Assembly (NCBI GenBank): GCA_038496675.1
Contig: CM076668.1
Span: 88,966-152,965 of the forward strand
DNA: 64,000 bases
DNA from: Rachycentron canadum
Taxonomy: Eukaryota > Chordata > Actinopteri > Carangiformes > Rachycentridae
Reading direction: 5' to 3'
In this document: in pieces, positions 12,213 to 24,435 of the stretch
How positions within the stretch are numbered: the stretch's first letter is position 1
How the letters are laid out: each line of letters starts with the position of its first letter
Notes under the pieces: model-generated
Database searches by the model: none
Told to the model about the DNA's origin: nothing
The model's input: only the letters and a program-made list of their open reading frames with translations
Translations under genes and position numbers: made by a program

Positions 12213-12423
12213 CATTTCAATGGTGACAGAGATGGGAAGGACGTGCAGGCGGTTAGGGTGATCAAGGATAGAGATGGAAACGTATTGACTGATGCCAGTA
12301 GTGTGATGGGAAAATGGAATGAGTACTTCGAAGAGTTGATGAATGAGGAAAATGAGAGAGAACGAAGAGCAGAAGAGGTGACTGTGGTGGACCAGGAAGT
12401 AGCAAAGATTAGTAAGGATGAAG
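12213..12423 (+). mobile_element. RTE-type LINE reverse transcriptase fragment
   Basis: The plus frame reads VIKDRDGNVLTDASSVMGKW, then NEYFEELMNEENERE, and ends VVDQEVAKISKDEV. This block lies just upstream of the RT fingers in RTE-clade (BovB-like) LINEs common in fish. Only about 70 codons are present and both ends stop abruptly: L2 sequence on the left, satellite on the right. Confidence 0.7.
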
Positions 12424-13532
12424 TCATACAAATCTACAGGTCGACAGGTTTACAGGTCTACAGGTCATACAAGTAAACAGGCCACACAAGTCATATAGGT
12501 GTATAGGTCATGCAGATCCACAGATATCATATTATATAGGTCTACAGGTCTGCAGGTCATAAATGTCTACAGCTCATATTGGTCTACAAGTCGACAGGTT
12601 TAAAGGTTTACAGGTCTACAAGTCATACAGGCCATACATGTCATATAAATCTACAGGTCATACAGGTCATATAAGTCGATGGGTCTGCAGGTCTCACAGG
12701 TCTACAGAAATCAAATCATTCAAGTCTACAGGTCTGCGGGTCATACAGGTCTACAGGTCATACAGATCTACAGGTTGACAGGTTAACAGGTCATACAAGT
12801 CAAAAAGGTCTGCAGGTCATACCGGTCAACAGGTCACACAGATCTATTGGTCAACAGGTTTACAGGTCCACAGGTCATACAGCTTAACATGTCGACAGGT
12901 TGACAGGTCTACAGGTCATAAAGGTCTATAGATATAACATTTTGGTCTACAGGTCTGCAGGTCATACAAGTCTACAGGTCATATAAATCTACAGGTCGAC
13001 AAGGTGAACATGTCATACAGGCCATACAGAGCTACAGGTTGGCAGGATAACAAGTCTACAGGTCAACAGGTCATACAAGTCTAAAGGTCATGCAGATCTA
13101 AATGACTACAGGTTTACAGGTCATACAAGTCAGACAGGTCTAAATTTCTTGTATGTCTCATGCAGGTCTACAGGTTATACAGGTAGTATATGTCTACAGG
13201 TCTGCAGGTCACACAGGTCTCCAGATGTCATACAGGTCTACAATTTATACAGGTCTACAAGTCATACAGGTCATACTTGTCATATAAGTCGACAGGTCTG
13301 CAGGTCTCACAGGTCTACAGAAATCAAATCATTCAAGTCTACAAGTCTGCAGGTCATACAGGTCTACAGGTCATACAGATCTACAGGTTGACAGGTTAAC
13401 AGGTCATACAAGTCAAAAAGGTCTGCAGGTCATACCGGTCAACAGGTCACACAGATCTACAGGTCGACAGGTTTACAGGTCTACAGGTTATACAGCTCAG
13501 CATGTCGATATGTTTACAGGTCTGGTCAGGTC
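12424..13532 (+). repeat. Satellite block, plus orientation, with internal ~600-bp duplication
   Basis: Plus-oriented units. About 12680-12860 is repeated at about 13280-13460 and again near 17330-17470 (shared words gtctcacaggtctacagaaatc and gtcaaaaaggtctgc), showing local higher-order amplification. Confidence 0.9.
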
Positions 13533-13624
13533 AGACAAAACAGAGGTCATTGTGTTTGGACCTAAACATCTCAGGGACACCTTTTCTTTGCAGATTACTA
13601 ATCTAATCTAATCTGAACTCAAGT

Positions 13625-14242
13625 ATGACCGCAAGGAACCTTGGTGTAATATTTGACCAAGACCTTTCATTCAGCTCACACATAAAACATGTGACTAGGA
13701 CTGCCTTTTTTCACCTGCGCAGCATAGCCAAAATTAGGAATATTCTTTCTCATGATGCTGAGAAACTTGTCCATGCATTTATCACCTCTAGGATGGGCTA
13801 CTGTAACTCTCTGTTGTCAGGATGTCCGAAAAACTCTCTAAAGAGTCTGCAGTTAGTCCAGAACGCTGCAGCAAGGATATTGACAGGAGTTAGTAAAAGA
13901 GAACACATCTCTCCCACTTTAGCTTCGCTCCATTGGCTTCCTGTAGGATATCGAGTAGACTTCAAAATCCTTCTGCTGACTTAAAAAGCTCTTAATGAAA
14001 AAGCTCCATCCTATTTGAAAGACCTCATAGTCTCTTATTATCCTTCCAGAGCACTTCGCTCCCAGCATGCAGGTCTGTTAGTGACTCCCAGTATCTTTAA
14101 AAACAGACTGGGAAGTAGAGCCTTCAGTTATTGGGCTCCTTTACTGTGGAACCAACTCTCTCCGTGGGTCAGAGAGGCAGACACTCTCACTACATTTAAG
14201 ACTAGACTTAAAACCTTCCTCTACGACAGAGCATTTAGTTAG
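13625..14242 (+). pseudogene. L2 RT C-terminal domain, one in-frame stop
   Basis: The frame 13625-13984 and its continuation to 14242 read MTARNLGVIFDQDLSFSSHI, then RILTGVSKREHISP, LHWLPVGYRVDF and, after a stop at 13982 (taa), KDLIVSYYPSRALRSQ up to FLYDRAFS followed by tag. A short 5' stretch (13580-13620) is scrambled. It is otherwise close in sequence to copy 3. Confidence 0.85.
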
Positions 14243-14326
14243 GGCCGGTTCAGGTAGCTCTGAACCATTTTTATGCTGCTATAGGTTTAGACTGCTGGGG
14301 GATACATCAGGTTACATAGAGCTCTC

Positions 14327-14371
14327 TCCTCTCCTCTCCTCTCCTCTCCTCTCCTCTCCTCTCCTCTCTTC
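14327..14371. repeat. (CTCCT)n microsatellite in L2 3' UTR
   Basis: Perfect ctcct repeats. The same position in copies 3 and 4 has a shorter gagag/gaggag run on the other strand, so the array length varies between element copies. Confidence 0.9.
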
Positions 14372-14905
14372 TCCCACACTTTAAATGATCATTTTCATTA
14401 TCTGCTATCACCTTGAAGTTTGGCCTTGGTGTCTCGCTCTCTCTCTATTTGTGTTTCCACAGATCCACCGAAGCTCCATCTCTCTCCACCAACCGCCCGC
14501 TGTTAAACTGACCTGCCCTTCCCTCCCAGGAACCAGTCTACCACCCATTACCCCCATTAAGCTGACTGACTCTCCCTGCCTTCCCTCCCACCAAAAACTG
14601 CCTTCATTAACTCCTGCACACCATTTCCATGCTGTGTATATTCTGTATTGTTACCTGTTTTCTTGTCTGTATACAACATCTATTGCACGTCTGCCCGTCC
14701 TGGGTGAGGGATCCCTCCTCTGTTGCTCACTATGAGGTTTCTCCTTTTTTTCCCCTGTTAAAAGGGTTTTTTGTTTTGAGTTTTTCCTCAATCGATGTGA
14801 GGGTCTAAGGGCAGAGGATGTTGTTATGATGCTATGTAAAGCCCTTTGAGACCAGCTGTTATACAAACAAAATTGCCTTGCCTTGCCTTGCCTTGCCTTG
14901 CCTTA

Positions 14906-17900
14906 CAGGTCATAAAGGTCTATAGATATAACATTTTGGTCTACAGGTCTGCAGGTCATACAAGTCTACAGGTCATATAAATCTACAGGTCGACAAGGCG
15001 TACATATCATACAGGTCATACAGACCTACAGGTCGACATGTTAAGAAGTCATACATATCTTTTGCGTTTGCAGGTCATACAGGTCATGCAAGTCTACAGA
15101 TATCATATCATATGGGTCTCTAGGTCTACAGGTCACACAAGTCTACAGGTCATACAGGTCAACAGGTCATAAAGGTAAGATAGTTCATATAGGTCTAAAG
15201 GTTATATAGATCTACAGGTTTACAGGTCTACAGGTCATAGAGGTCTCCAGATATAATTTCAAAAAAGTCTACAATTCCGCAGGTCATAAAGGTCTACAGG
15301 TCATACATATTTATAGGTCAACAGCTTTACAGGTCATAAAAGTCATACTGGTCTACAGGTCATACGTCATATGTCAATGGGTTATACAGGTTATATAGGT
15401 CTACACGTCTGCAGGTCATATAAGTCTACAAGTCATACAGATCTATGGGTCGACACGTTTACAGGTCATACAGGTCATACAGGTCATACAGGTCATATCG
15501 GGCTACAGGTAATACAGATCTACAGATTGACAGGTTTATAGGTGCACAGGTTATACAGCTCTACAGATGTCATATTATATAGGTCTACAAGTCATACATG
15601 TTTACAGCTCATATAAGATTACAGGTCATACAGGTCTACATATCATACAGGTCTACAGGTCATACAGGTCATACAGATCTACAGGTCGACAGGTTAACAG
15701 GTCATACAGGTCATATAGGTTCTCAGGTCATACAGGTCATGCAGTTCTACTGGTCATACAAATCTACATGTTGAAAGATTTACATTTCTGCAGGTCAAGA
15801 GATCTGAGAGATCAACTGGTCATACATGTTTTCTGATCATACATATATACAGATATAGGTCTGCAGGTCTGCAGGTCATATAGATCTACAAAGTCATACA
15901 GATCTACAGGTTGACAAGTTTACAGGTCTACAGGTAATACAGGTCATACAGATCGATAGATCGACAGTTCAAATAGGTCACATCGGTCTGCACCATTCAG
16001 GTCTACAGGTCTGCAGGTCATACAGTTATACAGATCATACAGCTCTACAGGTCGACATGTTTACAGGTCTACAGGTCTACAGGTCTACAGATATCCTACA
16101 GGTCATACAGGTATACCATTCACATAGGTATACATGTCTATAGGTCACACAGGTCTACAATTCTCACAGATCTACAGATCTACAGGTCTACAGGTCATAC
16201 AGGCCAAACAGGTCATATCAGGCTACAGGTAATACAGATCTACAGATTGACAGGTTTATAGGTGCACAGGTTATACAGCTCTACAGATGTCATATTATAA
16301 AGGTCTACAAGTCATACATGTTTACAGCTCATATAAGATTACAGGTCATACAGGTCTACATATCATACAGGTCTACAGGTCATACAGGTCAACAGTTTAT
16401 ACAGGTTATATAATTTACACATACACGTCTGCAGGTCAGACAGGTTTACAAAAATCATATCATAACAGGTCTACAGATCAAGGTCATACAGATCTACAGG
16501 TCGACGGGTTTATAGGTGCACAGGTTATACAGCTCTACAGATATCATATTATATAGGTCTACAAGTCGTACATGTTTACAGCTCATATAAATTTACAGGT
16601 CATACAGGTAAACAGGTCATACAAATCAGATAGGTCATACAGATCTACAAGTCGACAGGTTTACAGGTCTACAGGTCATACAGGTCATACAGATCTACAG
16701 GTCGACAGGTTTAGATGTCTACAGGTCAACAGGTCATACAAGTTATATAAATCATACAGGTCGACAGGTTTAGACGTCTACAGGTCTACAGGTCATAAAG
16801 ATCTACAGGTCTACAGATATCCTACAGGTCTACAGGTCATACATGTCAACAGGCCACACAGGTCTTATAGGGCTACAGGTCATACAGATCTACAGGTTGA
16901 CAGTTTTCCATGTCCACAGGTCATACAGCTCTACAGATATCATATTATATAGATCTACCGGTCTGAAGCTCATACATGTCTACAGGTCATACAGGTCATA
17001 CAGATCTAAAGGTCGACAGGTTAACAGGTCACACAGGTCATAAAGATCTACAGGTCGACAGGTTTTTAGGTCTACAGGTCATACATGTCTTACAGTTCTA
17101 CAGGTCGACAGGTTAACAGGTCATACATGTCTTACAGATCTACAGGTCGACAGGTTTACAGGTCTAACAGTTCATACAGGTCACACAGGTAATACAAGTC
17201 TACAGGTCATACAGATATCATATCATGTAGGTCTACAGGTCTGCAGGTCATAAATGTCTACAGCTGTAGGTTTACAAGTTTACAGGTCTACAAGTCATAC
17301 AGGCCATACAGATCATATAAGTCTATGGGTCTGCAGGTCTCACAGGTCTACAGAAATCAAATCATTCAAGTCTACAGGTCTGCGGGTCATACAGGTCTAC
17401 AGGTCATACAGGTCATACAGATCTACAGGTTGACAGGTTAAGGTCATACAAGTCAAAAAGGTCTGCATGTCATACAGGTCATACAGGTCAAGAGATCATA
17501 AAGGTTAGATAGTTCATATAAGTCTAAAGGTCATATAGATCTACAGGTTTACAGGTCTACAGGTCATACAGGTCTACAGATATCGTTTCATAAAAGTCTA
17601 CAGTTCTGCAGGTCATAAAGGTCTATAAGTCATACATATTAATAGTTGAACAGCTTTCCAGGTCATACAAGTGATACAGGTCTTCAGGTCATACATATCT
17701 ACAGGTCTACAGGCCACACAGATCTACAGATGTCCTACAGGTTATAGAGGGTATAACCTGCATAATAGGTTATACAGGTCAACAGGTCATACATGTTTAC
17801 AGCACATATAGGTCTACAGGTCAAACAGGTCGAAAGATCATACAGGTCTAAAGGGCATACAGGTCAACAGGATATACAGGTCATATGAGTCTGCAGGTCA

Positions 17901-18934
17901 TACAAGTCTAAAGATATCATATCATAGGGGTCTCAAGGTCTACAGGTAACACAAATCTACAGGTCATACAGACCTACACGTTGACAGGTTATATAGGTCT
18001 ATAGGTTATACAGGTCATACAGATCTAGAGGTCGACAGGTTAACAGGTCATACAGGATGTACAGATCTACAGGTCAACAGGTTTATAGAGCTACAGGTCA
18101 TGTTTGTCATACAGTTCTACAGGTCAACAGGTTTACAGGTCTACAGGTCATACAGGTCATACAGGTTATATAGGTCTACAGGTCTGCAGGTCATACAGTT
18201 CTACAGGTCACATAGATCTACAGGTCGACAGGCTTACAGGTCTACAGGTCTACAGATATCCTACAGGTCTACAGGTCATACATGTCAACAGGCCACACAG
18301 GTCATAGAAGGCTACAGGTCATACAGATCTACAGGTTGACAGGTTTACATCTCCAAAGGTCATACAGCTCTACAGATATAATATTATTTAGGTCTACATG
18401 TCTGGAGCTCATACAAGTCTACGGGTCATACAGATATCATATCATATAAGTCTACAGGTCTCTAGGTCATATAGGTCATAAAGATCTACAGGTCTATAAG
18501 TTTATATGTCTACAGGTCATACATGTTTTACAATTCTACAGGTCAACAGGTTAACAGGTCATACAGGTCATACAGATCTACAGGTCAACAGGATTACACG
18601 TCTACAGGTCATACAGGTCATACAGGTCAACAGGTTTACAACTCTACAGGTCAATTGGTCATACAAGTCTACATTTCTTGCATGTCTACAGATCATGCAG
18701 GTCTACAGGTTAAACAGGTCGTATATGTTTACAGGTCTGCAGGTCATACAGGTCTCCAGATATCATACAGGTCAACAGGTTATACATGTCAAATATGTCC
18801 ATAGGTCTGTAGGTCATACTGGTCTACATTTCATTCATATATACAGGTCGAACAGTTTACAGGTCTACAGGTCGACATGTCACACAGATCTACGAGTCAA
18901 CAGGTCTACAGGTCTGCATGTCATACAGGTCTGC
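14906..18934 (+). repeat. Satellite block, plus orientation, with a ~720-bp-spaced duplication
   Basis: Plus-oriented units. A segment at about 15498-15680 recurs at about 16214-16400 almost unchanged (offset 716-720). Perfect 9-bp periodicity is seen at 15463-15495, where AGGTCA starts at 15463, 15472, 15481 and 15490. Confidence 0.9.
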
Positions 18935-19570
18935 AGGCAAGGCAAGGCAATTTTATTTGTATAGCCCATTTTTACAAACAGTTTGTCTCAAAGGGCTTTA
19001 CATAGCATCATAACAACATCCTCTGCCCTTAGACCCTCACATTGGCTGAGGAAAAACTCAAAACAAAACCCTTTTAACAGGAAAAAAAAAGAGAAACCTC
19101 ATGGTGAGCAACAGAGGAGGGATCCCTCACCCAGGACGGGCAGACGTGCAATAGATGTTGTATACAGACAAGAAAACAGGTAACAATACAGAATATGCAC
19201 AGATGGAGCTAATGAAGGCAGTTTCTGGTGGGAGGGAAGGCAGGGAGAGTCAGGCAGCTTAATGGGGGTAATGGGTGGTAGACCGGTTCCTGGGAGCGAA
19301 GAGCAGGTCGGTTTAACAGCAGGGGTAAAAGGGGAAGGGGGTGATGCAGGGGGCGGTTGGTGGAGATAGATGGAGCTTCGGTGGATCTGTGGAAACACAA
19401 ATAGAGAGAGAGCCAGACACCAAGGCCAAACAACAAGGTGCAGTAGATAGTGAAAATGATAATTTAAAGTGTGGGAGAGGAGAGGAGAGAGCTCCATGTA
19501 ACCTGATGTGTCCCCCAGCATTCTAAGCCTATAGCAGCATAAAAATGGTTCAGACCTACCTGAACCGGCC

Positions 19571-20746
19571 CTAACTAAACGCTCTGTCATAGAGGAAGGT
19601 TTTAAGCCTAGTCTTAAATGTAGTAAGAGTGTCTGCCTCTCTGACCCATGGAGAGAGTTGGTTCCATAGTAAAGGAGCCCGATAACTGAAGGCTCTACCT
19701 CCCAGTCTGTTTTTAAAGATACAGGGAGTCACTAACAGACCTGCATTCTGGGAGCGAAGTGCTCTGGAAGGATAATAAGGGACTAGGAGGTCTTTCAAAT
19801 AAGATGGAGCTTTGTCATTAAGGGCTTTATAAGTCAGCAGAAGGATTTTGAAGTCGACTCGATATCCTACAGGAAGCCAATGGAGAGAAGCTAAAGTGGG
19901 AGAGATGTGTTCTCTTTTACTAACTCCTGTCAATATCCTTGCTGCAGCGTTCTGGACTAACTGCAGACTCTTTAGAGAGTTTTTTGGACATCCTGACAAC
20001 AGAGAGTTACAGTAGTCCAGCCTAGAGGTGATAAATGCATGGACAAGTTTCTCAGCATCACTCTGAGAGAGGATATTCCTAATTTTGGCTATGCTGCGCA
20101 GGTGAAAAAAGGCAGTCCTAGTCACATGTTTAATGTGTGAGCTGAATGAAAGGTCTTGGTCAAATATTACTCCAAGGTTCCTTGCGGTCATACTAGAGTT
20201 CAGGGTGATGCCATCTAGATAAGCAATCTGCAAAGAGAAGGTGTCCCTGAGATGTTTAGGTCCAAACACAATGACCTCTGTTTTATCTGAGTTTAGTTGA
20301 AGGAAGTTAGTGGACATCCAGGATTTGATGTCTTTTAGGCAGTCTTGCAGATTGGTGAGGCGGCTTTTATCATCTGGTTCCATCGATACGTAGAGCTGGG
20401 TATCATCTGCGTAACAGTGGAAGTCGATTGAGTGTTTCCGGATTATATCGCCTAATGGAAGTATGTAAAGAATGAAAAGAATTGGCCCTAAAACTGAGCC
20501 CTGTGGTACGCCATACGTAACGCTGCTGTACTCTGAATTGTCATTGTTAACACTAACAAACTGAAACCTATCGGATAAGTATGATTTTAACCATTTTAGG
20601 GCAGAGCCTTTAATCCCGATTTCATGTTCTATTCTCTGCAGCAGAATGCTGTGGTCAATGGTGTCAAATGCAGCACTGAGGTCCAGAAGTACCAGTATAG
20701 AGACCAGATCTCTATCAGAAGCTATAAGAAGATCGTTGGAGATCAA
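19571..20746 (-). pseudogene. L2 reverse transcriptase palm and C-terminal domain
   Basis: This is the longest uninterrupted LINE frame in the window (391 codons). Motif A is LVLLDLSAAFDTIDH, motif B is YGVPQGSVLGPILF and motif C is CYADDTQLYV (about 20395-20420), so both catalytic aspartates of YADD are kept. It ends at FLYDRAFS. Upstream it is cut by the deletion near 20735, so it lacks most of the fingers in frame and cannot be a full enzyme. Confidence 0.88.
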
Positions 20747-21461
20747 GTAGACATGTGGCTGATTTAGAGGAGGTAATAGCGGAAGTTAAGTCTGACAGGT
20801 CAATGGGGGTGAAGCTTTCAAGGTATGCATTAAGTCTGGGAGATGCTTCTATAGGCACTAAAGTCTGTGGTTCATCATTGGCAATCCTTGCTCTAATATT
20901 CACAATCTTTTCAGTAAAGAAATTTAGGAATTCATTGCTGTTGAGAGTCGGAGGGATGCATGGCTCAACAGCACTATGGTTCTTGGTCAGCCTGGCTACA
21001 GTGCTGAAAAGGAACCTGGGGTTGTTTTTATTCTTTTCCATTAAAGATGAATAATACGTGCTTCTGGTTTTACGAAGTTCTTTTTTATATAATAATAAAC
21101 TATCCTTCCAAGCTTGACGGTCTTCCTCACGCTGGCTGGAATGTATTTTCCTTTCCAGCCGTCTGGTCTTCTGCTTCAAGGTGCGCAGGTTCAGGCTGTA
21201 CCAGGGAGCTATTCTCTTGTGGTTGATAACCTTCTTTTTCAGAGGGGCTACGGCATCGAGCGTCCCAAGGAGTGCTGCTGCAGTGCTATCTACAAGATAA
21301 TCTACCTGCAAGGGAGTAAGATCAGCATAGCTGCCCATTGTAATGCTACTAGGTGTGGCAGCAAGCTCTGCTGGAATGAGCTCTTTAAATCTAGAGACAG
21401 CAATATCAGATAAACATCTACTGTAGTAGGACTTTTTCCCAAGTAAAGTATAATTTGTCAA
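20715..21461 (-). pseudogene. L2 segment between endonuclease and RT, with start of fingers
   Basis: The 248-codon minus frame begins MTNYTLLGKKSYYSRCLSD and includes APLKKKVINHKRIAPWYS, a Lys/Arg-rich stretch (QKTRRLERKIHSS) and NNPRFLFSTVARLTKN, the linker that precedes the RT in L2-type elements. It ends at the deletion junction. Confidence 0.75.
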
Positions 21462-21478
21462 GGTAAATTCAAATGTTA

Positions 21479-21922
21479 TTAAAGAACAGAGCCAACATGT
21501 TGAGTTTCGTCCTCAGCGGGTGTGTCGCTGAATGGGGAAAATCGGTTGGAGACGTGGAGGGGTTGGTGGTGAGACACGGGCTTTTTAGGTCTATGTTTCC
21601 GTTGACCTCGTGCTGTCACCCAGCAGGACTGGCTTCCCGGCTGCTCGGGAGCTGCGGGGGAACTGCTAGCGGCAGCTAGGCTAGGTGGCTCCGTACCGGC
21701 TAAGGGGGTCTGAGAAGCTACTATAGCTAATGGACTAGCTTCCATGGTGCGGAGCCGGGACTCTAGCATACTGAGCCTCGCCTCCAGGACTGCAAATAAA
21801 CTACACTTGTTACATGAACCATTATCATTAAAGGAGGCAGAGGAGTAACTAAACATCAGACACACTGAGCACGAGAGGGAGGGAGAAGTGGAAGGAGAGG
21901 CGGAAAGAGAGAGAGCAGCCAT
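21479..21922 (-). pseudogene. L2 ORF1 N-terminal part (coiled-coil region)
   Basis: 147 codons starting MAALSLSASPS. It has a short heptad-like stretch (FAVLEARLSMLESRLRTMEA) next to a CNKC pair, then a Pro/Ala-rich part. This layout fits the N-terminal half of L2 ORF1. The esterase half is absent because of the deletion at about 21484. The alternative is a non-coding L2 5' UTR with a chance frame. Confidence 0.5.
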
Positions 21923-22172
21923 AGCTGGTATGCTAGTATGGCAAGTACAAGTATTACAACTATTACGGGTTAACAGGTTCTTTCATAGGCCTATGTGATA
22001 AAAACTAGGCGTAATTTAATACGTTTAGTAATATATTACGCTTAGTGTGTAGTGGTGCTTAAAGCGATTAAGTTAACAGAAAACTAGAGAGAGGATTGAG
22101 AGAGTCTACACAGCGACAGAGTGCAACAGGCGCAAGCAGGAAGTGACGTAATACGCTAAGTCCACGTACGTC

Positions 22173-24435
22173 CAGGTCATACAGATCTACAGGTCCAACA
22201 GATATATAGCTCGAAAGGTTTACATGTCTACAGGTCAAGAGATCACATGGTCATATAGGTCATCAGGTCATACAGGTCTAAAGGTCCAACAGATATATAG
22301 GTCGACAGGTTTACATGTCTACAGGTCAAGAGATCACATGGGTCATATAGGTCTTCAGGTAATACAGATCAACAGGTCACACATATCTACAGGTCTACAG
22401 GTCATGCAGATCTACAGGTCTACAGGTCATATATGACTACAGGTATTACAATTCATACAGGTCTACAGATATCATACAGGTATATAGGTCATATAAGTCT
22501 ACAGATATCATACAGGTTTACAGGTCATCTTCAGATACCAAACAGGTAATACAGGTCTCTAGATATGCAGGTCAACGGGTCATACAGGTCTACAAATATG
22601 ATACAGGTCTTCAGGTCATCTAAAGATACCATACAGGTCATTCATACAGGTCATTCAGGTCTACAGATATAAAAGAAGTCAACAGGTCATCAACAGATAT
22701 CATACAGATCTACAAGTCATACATGTCATACAGGTATACATATATCAAACACGTCATACAGGTCATACAAGTCTACAGCTCATTTCGGTCTATAAATCTA
22801 AAGGTCATACACGTCCACAGGTCTACAGGTCATCCATGTTTACAGATCATAGAGCTATACAGATATATATGTATACAGGTCATACAGGTTTGCAGGTCAT
22901 ACAGGTCACATAGGTCTAAAGGTCACACAGATCTACATGTCGACAGGTTAACAGGTCATACAGGTCATAAAGGTCTAAAGGTCACACAGATCTACAGGTC
23001 AGGTCAGGTTAACAGGTCATACAGATTATATAGGTTTGCAGGTCATACATGTCTACAGGTCATACAGATCTACAGTTCGACAGGTTCACAGGTCTACAGG
23101 TCATACAGGTCTACAGATATCACATTATATATGTCTACAAGTCTGCAGGTCATACATGTCTACAGGTCATACAGATCTACACGTCGACAGGTCATACAGA
23201 TCTTCAGGTCGACAGGTAACATACAGGTCATATATGTTTGGAGGTCATACAGGTCTACAGGTCATACAGATGTACAGGTTGATTAGGTTTATAGGTCTAC
23301 AAGTCATACAGGTCTACCGATATCATATCATATATAGGTCTACAGGTCTGCAGGTCATACAGGTCTGTATGGCCTATAGAGGCCATACAGATCTACAGGT
23401 TGACAAATTTACAAGTCTACAGGTCATACAAGTCATACAGATCTACAGGTAGACAGTTTAAAAGGTCATACAGGTCATATAGGACTGTAGGTCCTACAAG
23501 TCATAAAGGTCTACCTGTATGATATATGTATATCATACAAGTCTACAGATACACAAGTCTACAGGTCATACATTTCTAAAGATTTATCTTATCATATAGG
23601 TCTACATGTTATACAACTCCACAAGTCGACATATTTACAGGTCTACAGGTCATACAGATCATACAGATCTACAGTTCAACAGGTTAACAGGTCATACAGG
23701 TCATCTAGTTTCTCAGGTCATTCAGGTCATGCAGGTTTACAGCTCACACAGATCAACAGGTGGCCACGTTTACAGTACTACAGTTCAAAGGGTCATATAG
23801 GTCATACAGGTCTACATGTCACACAGATCTACAGGTCGATTGGTCTACAGGTCTGCAGGTCATACAGGTCTACATTTCATTCACATATACACGTCGACAG
23901 GTTTACAGGTCTACTGGTCATACAGGTCATATAAGTCTACAGGTCATACAGATCTACAGGTCAACAGTTCATACAAATTATATAGGTCTGCAGGTCATAC
24001 AGTTCTACAGGTCGACAGGTTTACAGGTCTATATGTCTACAGATATCCTAAAGTTCATACAGGTCTACAATTAACATAGGTCTACAGGTCTGCAGTCATA
24101 ACTAGTCATAAACATCTACAGGTTGACAGGCTTACAGGTCAACAGTTAATACACGTTATATAGGTCTACAGTTCATAAAGGTCTACGGTTATCATATCAT
24201 TTTTGGTCTAGGGGTCTGCAAGTCATACAGGTCTACATGTCGACAGGTTAACATGTCTACAGGTCATACAGATCTACAGGTCGACAAGTTAACAGGTCAT
24301 ATAGGCTATAAAGATCTGCAGGTCAGACAGGTTTATAGGGCTACATGTCATACAGGTCATAGTTTTACAGGTCGACAAGTTAACAGGTCATACAGGTCAT
24401 ACAAATCATACAGGTCATAGAGATCCAAAAGTCAA
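22173..24435 (+). repeat. Satellite block, plus orientation; left arm of a large inverted repeat
   Basis: Plus-oriented units. About 23045-23865 forms the left arm of an imperfect palindrome with about 24555-25490. Another plus segment at 23482-23512 carries the single-arm version of the hairpin at 25051-25102. Confidence 0.9.

Larger units (their letters stand above)
13533..14905 (+). mobile_element. L2-type LINE copy 2, 5'-truncated, plus strand
   Basis: It begins inside the RT just before the FGPKHL block (gacaaaacagaggtcattg) and runs through the C-terminal domain, a CTCCT microsatellite (about 14327-14370), the 3' UTR and a (CCTTG)n tail ending at 14905. 5' truncation with an intact 3' tail is typical of target-primed reverse transcription. 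Confidence 0.88.
18935..22172 (-). mobile_element. L2-type LINE copy 3, internally deleted, with RT catalytic core
   Basis: The 3' tail gcaaggcaaggcaa starts at about 18935 and the 5' end is near 22172, where satellite resumes. It contains a 3' UTR, a 391-codon RT frame (20746-19571), RT fingers (21461-20715) and an ORF1-like frame (21922-21479). Two deletions against copy 1 are visible. One near 20735 removes about 325 bases between fingers and motif A. One at about 21484 joins the fingers-side spacer directly to ORF1 and removes the esterase and endonuclease. Confidence 0.88.

Noticed and set aside
652..18964. Dozens of open frames encoding proteins rich in QVYRS, TGLQVI and HTGHTG
   Set aside because: They are direct translations of the 8/9-bp satellite, which happens to lack stops in several frames on both strands. 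Frames overlap each other and have no conserved ends, so they are not genes.
18935..22172. An intact, active L2 element
   Set aside because: The RT motifs are intact, but two internal deletions remove the endonuclease, the esterase and part of the fingers.
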